Assembly (NCBI GenBank): GCA_963855995.1
Contig: OY979716.1
Coordinates: 51,386,846 to 51,450,845, forward strand
Direction: 5' to 3'
Source of the DNA: Muricea muricata
Lineage: Eukaryota; Cnidaria; Anthozoa; Malacalcyonacea; Plexauridae
DNA: 64,000 bases
In this document: positions 57,940-64,000 of the stretch, piece after piece
Layout of the letters: each line of letters starts with the position of its first letter
Numbering within the stretch: position 1 is the stretch's first letter
Program-made: the position numbers and the translations under genes
Notes under the pieces: generated by a model
What the model was told of the DNA's origin: nothing
Database searches by the model: none
What the model saw: the letters and a program-made list of their open reading frames with translations, nothing else

Positions 57940-59900
57940 CAAGATAGTGCAAATTTATATTAGGTTATTATTTTGCTGGATAAAAAGACAATTGTTATGG
58001 ATTTAGATCTGGAGGAGATTGGACTCATGTTGGTTAATAAATATGCACTATTGCCTGAGAATTATACAAGTATCAACACTCTTATGGCTGCAGGAAATAT
58101 ATACTATTGATGCTTGTGTTGAACATATTAAGTATATAAGAGCAGACATCTTTAGCATTAGGTGTTTTCAAATAATCTGGGTAAAAAAGGGACAGCTGAA
58201 GCATGTGTGTTAAGCTTTGCATGCTTGTTATGTAGGAAAAGTAGGGGTGCATTTGACATGTGTCTCATACAGCAGTCATTAATTTTTCATTCAAAAAAAT
58301 GTTATACCAAAGAGTCACATTCCTTAGTCAAAAGTACATTCCTTACATTACATTAATTATTACATTCATATATACTTTATTGTAATTCAATACAAAAGAC
58401 ATCAGAACAGACATTAGAAAGACTTTAAAATATATTGTATGTATATCAAATGTGTAAAATGCTTAAATGTTTGATTGTAAATTGTGTCCAATAAAGCTAG
58501 TTTATCATTGTTGCTGTTCTGACAACACTGCATATATCTGTTTACACACAAGTTGTTTTTAAGTATAATTGTTCTGTGTGTATACTTGTTACAGTAAATG
58601 AATTTTTTTCTTACTGGACCCATAAATTTTTGAGACTTGCACCAAAAGTCATGGTACAGAAACTAATCAAACATATGTTAAGCTCCATTTTAATTCACAA
58701 GCTACATAAAATATTTGATGAAGTTTGTGAGAGAACCTGGTAAGCATTGCTTGCCTAAATGATATATAGAAAATACTAATGATTATATTACACTGATGTT
58801 ATCTATTGGTCTTGTTTTGGTCTGCAAAAACATCCAGTTTCATACCATTTGCTCATTCTACTACAGCATAAGCATAAATTCAACTGAGGTTGACCCCCAC
58901 TCAAATTCACTGCATAATGGTATAGTGAAACCCAAGAATATTGTGAACATGATGAAGACCAAGAATCTTTTCAAAGCTCTATTCATCAATTCTATTTAAA
59001 AAATAAAAATATTCTATTTTGAATATAATTCTAGGATATAATATATGACAAGTCGCCAAGGGAAAACCAAAAGCTAGCAATGCAATGTGCATGACAGGGA
59101 ACCCCAAAGCTATAGTAAACAAATGTGAATGTCCGTACCTTTTTTCAAATCTGTATTTTGCTCTTTATTCAGTTTAAACGGTTCCTCTTTTGTCAATCTG
59201 ACATCAAGACCTATAAATCCGCAGAACAAACCAAGTAATAAATTAAAATATAGTCTTTCCATACTAGACTGATGATCTCCGGTTACTCACAAGTTAAACA
59301 TAAATCTGTAAAAAAAAAAAACATGTTTCACTTTTTAAACGTTCTTGAAATACTAATACGGGAGATATTTGGCAGCAAATGCATCAAAGTTCTTTACTAA
59401 AATTCACGAGAAATTGGGGAAATTAACTCGATATAAAGACATACCAAATTTACCGCACGAAAAATGATAGGCAAAGTTCAAAGGCGAATATCTCGAAAAC
59501 GGTGAGAGGTTCTGATGGGTTCCGATAGTTTAAACGAAAGATAAGTGTTTGGTCTAGCATCTACCCAAAAATGAGCGAAATCGAACCATGGAAATTCGAG
59601 ATTTTTGCTTTTGAAAATTGACACCCAAAACGGATTTGGGTAATCACATGACGACATAGCACTCCCTTCAAGAACGGAATTAAAGTAGTAAATGACGTTA
59701 TACTTACACAATATTTCGTTTGTGGGTCCACCAATTATTGTTAAAACGTTCTGAATGGTATTCGAATGTGAATTTACATCAAAACGCGCAAAACGTTAGA
59801 TGTTTTTAAACCTGATGCTTATTTTCTAGTCGACTGGCCTCTTGCTAGCGCTCAGAAAATAACGTAATATCATTGGTCAAAAAATGTCACGTGACAGCTG
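57940..59900. other. No gene seen
   Basis: Interior of the 2.9-kb element. AT-rich with only short chance ORFs. Confidence 0.5.
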
Positions 59901-59944
59901 TCCAACCTCCTCTGATGTACACTATTATGTTCAATTTGTAGATC

Positions 59945-60008
59945 ACAGGCAGTCACAGTGGTGGCAATACAGATGGTTCGGTTGAAGACCTTGTTCACAA
60001 TAGATCTG
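59945..60008 (+). other. Possible downstream exon of the EXO1-like gene
   Basis: After TTTGTAG the sequence gives ITGSHSGGNTDGSVEDLVHN and meets a GTAACT donor-like site. It directly follows the 2.9-kb element, so it could be the next exon of the interrupted gene. Confidence 0.3.
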
Positions 60009-60009
60009 G

Positions 60010-60737
60010 TAACTAAATCTTACTTTATCATATTTAATGTAAGCAATTTCATATTCACAATTGGGTTAGCGCTAACCCTGGGTTAAATTTAACCCACTGT
60101 TTAAGTTTCTGTATTTTTACACATTTGTTTACTTTAAAACTTTAGGAATCAAAACTAGTATTGATACAGAAAAGATCTTTGAAGAAATTTTCCCAGGCTT
60201 ATATACAAAACGTTAGGAAATTTCCTTTGAATTTCCTGTTAACCCAAGGCTAAGCTAATCAGCTTTTGAACAACCGACCCATGGGCCATAATAGTTTGGG
60301 CAATATAGTTAACTCAGGCATGTCAGACAGTAATGTATACCTATCCTGTACTCTTAGGTTTCACTATGCCATTATGGACTGAATGATACAAAATTGCCCA
60401 TACTGTGTTTGTTACTAACTGTCACATTAATATTTCTTCGGTTTTACAAAAACTGCGAAAACCAATGGCACTGTCCTGTCATGTGTGAAAGGAGAATAGT
60501 CATACAGGGAACAATTTAGTCAAATTTAATGACAGTGCCTTGATTGACAGTTAACACCAACTGAAATTTTGAGGGCACCTCCCCCCCAAAATCCGTCCAT
60601 ATCTATTACCTGATGAAACCCAAGAATTATTTATTGGAATTATTTATTACCAATAAATATCAACAATCTCTGATTAAAAGCTTTGCAGTAATATGACTTG
60701 TTCTTTGTCATATTATTGATGTTAATGCTGTATAAAA
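60010..60737. other. No gene seen
   Basis: AT-rich sequence without recognisable coding or repeat structure. Confidence 0.45.
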
Positions 60738-63615
60738 TTACTTGCTTGTCGGGGGCAGTTCTACTGGTGCCTTATGGAATTTGGCCCTGACTGTTAACTG
60801 TCCTTTTTGGGGCAGAGATGCCCTGTTGGCCACGAATACCCCAGGGTCTCCTCTTCGTGAAAACTTGACTTTATCAAGCCTTTCCGTTTTATCATGCCCC
60901 GATGGCTCATTGAAGGAGGGTAAATCAAATTCAGTGTACCTTTCTTTGAGCCCTGTCCAATAATAAAATTTCAAATCTGGACTTATCCTCTTGTTAAACT
61001 CATTTAATATTTTGGCCTGCGCATCACGAAATTGCTTGATGTCAAAGACGCTTCCCAACATTTCGTGAAGTAGTGCGAACAAGCTTTCCACATCATCTGT
61101 ACCTGATGCCCTCGGATGTTCTGGAGGATTGTTTCTTGTCTCCGTAATTCTCGACTTTCTAAATTGGCGATAAGACCAATGATGACCTCTCTAGTGAGGC
61201 CACGTATATTCTTTATTGGCCTAAAATAAAATGATTATATTAATGAGGTGAGGTACTGAAAAGTTGCTGGACCAGGTGCCATTTTTTGAAGAACGAATAG
61301 CGCCATTTATCAGATTGTGATTTTTCAAATTTGAAGACCGGTAAAAATGCATGAAAAGCTGTAAACTTTAATTTGATTTTCACCAGTAACCAGACAAGTT
61401 TAGATAGCTTAAAAATCCCACTCTCTCCCTTTATGGATGGCGAGATTCACACTCAGTGCAACAGGCGAACTCAAGCATCTGTAATAAATGTCACAGGGTT
61501 ACAAGATTTACTCTAAGGGCAACAAAATACTGTATGGAAAAACAATAGACATACCTGTTTACATCAATTGTGCTGTAATTTGGCACAGACTGAAACCAGG
61601 GCAATCCAGTCTTCTAACAGCCATTCTTTCATCTGTATGCAATACAATGAATGTTGGTCCTCTGAAAGGCCTCTGCCGTCTACTGCTTTATGCCAGTTGT
61701 GAATGAGTCTTATCACTTTTGCACCACTTGTGTGACCTTTGCTTTCTAAAAAAGAAATGACACCTGGGCCAATAAGACATTCACAATCCGGAACGGACTG
61801 TTTGTTCTTGCCCGTAAGGGCCTCGTATGTTAGTCCTGTTGATGTGTCATGCAACGCGTCCCTTAAGTATCGCAAGTCGACACCTGGAACACGACTGTCG
61901 CGCAGGCAGGACACAATTCTCTTAAGCAGGTGATTATGGTCTTCCCTTTGATGTACAAATTCGCCTGTTTCGTCTTTCTCCGGTTGATACAGATGTTTTT
62001 CAAAATCAGCAGGGTCATCTTCACGGTTCTTAAGATCTTTAATCTTTTTTCGATACAGATATATAGGGAGAATGGACTTGAGGATTTCTTCAATAGTTTC
62101 TTCTCTTCCTATAACGATTTTATTCACGACATTTTAATGTTATATTCGCTAGCGAGGAAATTAATCGGGGGATCGGATCTTTAGCAAAAGACTTCAGAAG
62201 CGCTTACATTATACAATTAATTGTTTGGCACTGACTTGACGTGAGCACTTCCAAAATCTTTTGGTATGTAATGAAATCTTATTGTTTACCTTCTACCCAA
62301 AGATAAGGATTATGCATGGAAGGAAACAACTTTCTTCGCAACATTAAAATTGCTGCTTTATGAGAATTTGCTTCCTCAATCATAAAATCATTAAGCCACT
62401 CTAGATCTTCTTGCGGGATTGCGAGATGGGATTCCAGGGGTCTTCCTAATGGCAATAAATAGATAATGTCCGTATATCCACAAATTATCACATCTTCTTA
62501 CATACAGTATGTAATAAACAAATATATTAAATTATTAAGAAAAAAGCATGTTTACCGTTTTCATCAAGTTCAAAATATTTCGTTATTGCACTCTTCCTCG
62601 TTTGTCGAGCTTCTTGTCTGGCATCCTTCATCAACTCTATAACAGAGATGGGCCGTGATTTCCCCCTTGTTCTCAAGGAATTAAACTCCCCATCTGTTGA
62701 AAATCCTAAAAGAAAATAGATTGAGAAAAATAACATGCATAGCATGTATTCAAAATTTTCAGTTATAACCGCGCAGATCTACAGTAATAGAAAAGCGTAC
62801 GGAACAGGCATTAATGTGTACAAGACCATGATTTTTAAATAACAATCAAAACGACTGTATATGTATTTCTATTTTTACTGTATTTCTACACCCAATCATT
62901 ATCATACTTTATACTTACCCACAACCACCATGTTTTCACTTTTCATGGCTTCTTCTACTTTTAATTCCAGGTCTCTTAAGATCGAGTCTGTCAAGGATTT
63001 GTATGGGACAAATTGAACAGGTAGAGCATATGGCTTTTGATCTCTTTTTTCGTCGGCAATCATGAAGGCCAATAAATGATCAGCAGGCGAACGCTTTTTC
63101 GAATATAGATCCTTCAGATATTTCAGAAGATCTGACTTTATTTTCACACAAATCTGCAAGGCATCATTAGTAAAGTCATTCAAAAGATTGTCCAGTTTGA
63201 CCACCATGTCCATGGCTTTTTTCAACAACTCTTGGAATCCAGTAACACTCGATGCTAGTTCCATTAATTTGTTTTCCCTTGCATGCCCTCTCTGAACAAC
63301 ATCGTTATACTCCTTGCTTGTTTGCTCACTTACTTCTTTCAGGAAAATTAGATCTTTTCCCAGCTCCGCCCTTATCTTCTCAATACTAACTTTGGTATTG
63401 TTTAACCCTGCATTCATACTAATCTTGTTTATTAAACCACACCTCGACTGGTATTCACCAAACAAACTTTGAAGTGAACCATCGCCTAAATCCACATCAC
63501 CTTGCCATTGACCATGTACACTTTCTTTTAAACCTAATAACACATCACATCCATCAGCTTTAATCCACCACCTCCCGCTTGGGTTACTCTCATGAAGATG
63601 CTTTAGAGCATTTGT
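60738..63615 (-). pseudogene. Uncharacterised five-exon family gene (WWIKADG / GQLTVRAKFHKAP family)
   Basis: Minus-strand exons: 63615-62919, about 62707-62560, about 62445-62291, about 62112-61557 and 61219-60738, most with GT/AG borders. Exon 1 carries SGRWWIKADGCDVLLGLKES, GDVDLGDGSLQSLFGEY and KKRSPADHLLAFMIADEKR. Later exons read GFSTDGEFNSLRTRGKSRPI, SMHNPYLWVEGK, REDHNHLLKRIVSCLRDS, LTYEALTGKNKQSVPDCE and LIHNWHKAVDGRGLSE. The last has LFALLHEMLGSVFDIKQF, FYYWTGLKERYTEFDLPSF and QKGQLTVRAKFHKAPVELPP, then a stop. I recognise this as a family repeated in cnidarian and sponge genomes, without known function. Two 1-nt frameshifts are inferred: near 61610 (before PWFQSVPNY) and near 61130 (before NPPEHPRAS). 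The start of the protein lies upstream, possibly outside the window. Confidence 0.65.
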
Positions 63616-63619
63616 CTAA

Positions 63620-64000
63620 GATTAAAAAAACAGCTTAAAAAAGATCCAGGAAGCCAACTGCAATACTTAATTTCCTTTGCTAATGATGTACCTATTTAAT
63701 CAATGTTCAAATTTAGACAGAAAATCTTACTTCTCATAGAAAGTTTAAGCATATTTTTTACTTTAATCACCATCCTTACACTGCCATGAGTCAGGAATAA
63801 AGATTAAAGACAAAGGAAATTATGGGGGCATTGCACACATGATAAAGTATAAACTATTTGTAACTTTGCCAACTCACTGACTGTAACCTTACCTAAGTCT
63901 TAATTTTTTCAGTCAACAAATAAATAAATGTTTCAAATATCACTGGGATCGTGCCTAGGCCTCAACCCATTGAGCTGCAATGAGTGTTTATTGTCAGATT
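63620..64000. other. No gene seen
   Basis: AT-rich. It would be an intron or upstream sequence of the minus-strand gene. An upstream exon is expected beyond the window edge because the first exon opens at an acceptor. Confidence 0.4.

Larger units (their letters stand above)
57028..59914. mobile_element. 2.9-kb non-autonomous TIR element with probable 9-bp duplication
   Basis: The left end CAGAGGAGGTTGGACAGCT is repeated in exact reverse complement at the right (AGCTGTCCAACCTCCTCTG). ATGTATACT at 57019-57027 and ATGTACACT at 59915-59923 match at 8 of 9 bases, which suggests a 9-bp (Mutator-like) or 8-bp (hAT) target duplication. No transposase is visible. The inside is AT-rich apart from an acidic open stretch (57774-57934). 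Confidence 0.8.

Overview
The window reads as nuclear DNA of an invertebrate animal. It is AT-rich, the genes are split by short introns with GT/AG borders, and almost every recognisable gene belongs to a mobile-element family of the kind I know from cnidarian, sponge and lophotrochozoan genomes. A cnidarian or another early-branching or marine invertebrate is my best guess. I see no single-copy housekeeping gene, tRNA, rRNA or operon. This is a nested graveyard of transposable elements in which a few accessory genes remain open.

Layout from left to right. 0.1-6.5 kb: a foldback repeat, then a long decayed gene ending in an intact PHD finger. A 1.94-kb terminal-inverted-repeat (TIR) element is inserted in it and flanked by a 7-bp duplication. 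6.7-11.1 kb: a MITE, then a 3.8-kb segment bounded by about 170-bp inverted repeats and holding a four-exon-style gene of an uncharacterised family. 11.5-14.6 kb: small inverted-repeat elements, an orphan zinc knuckle, a Cys-rich ORF with a PCNA-box-like peptide, a tyrosine-recombinase relic and a C2H2 zinc-finger exon. 15.19-20.99 kb: a complete Kolobok-like transposon with TTAA target duplication and 33-bp TIRs. It carries a damaged DDE transposase on the plus strand and, convergent to it, an intact three-exon gene joining a CXC cysteine cluster to a domain matching the C-terminal 'ballast' region of the P2X7 receptor. The element sits between short symmetric exons of another minus-strand gene (21.1-22.7 kb and 15.0 kb).

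23.6-24.3 kb: a 145-bp tandem array that abuts a truncated kinase-like gene (24.3-26.1 kb). 26.2-29.6 kb: a large minus-strand family gene with a SAP-like motif. 34.04-40.39 kb: a second two-gene transposon with about 420-bp TIRs. It has an open RING-type gene on the plus strand and a decayed integrase-like DDE transposase on the minus strand. 40.7-41.7 kb: an En/Spm-type (CACTA-like, TNP2-like) transposase with an internal repeat expansion. 43.4 kb: an 82-nt near-perfect hairpin. 44.7-54.8 kb: retroelement relics (Ty3/gypsy RT, LINE endonuclease, jockey/CR1-like LINE RT, a GIY-YIG Penelope-like element flanked by inverted copies of its own 5' end, and a zinc-finger LINE with a mutated RT active site) plus a HECT-ligase-like fragment. 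54.95-60.0 kb: an EXO1-like nuclease gene interrupted by a 2.9-kb element with 19-bp TIRs. 60.7-63.6 kb: another multi-exon family gene of unknown function.

The main theme is that the two full-length DNA transposons (15.2-21.0 and 34.0-40.4 kb) share an architecture. In each, a decaying transposase converges on an accessory zinc-binding gene whose reading frame and splice sites are still intact. The CXC plus P2X7-ballast gene inside a Kolobok-like element is the strongest candidate for something worth describing. All family assignments are from motif recognition by eye, and no database search was possible.
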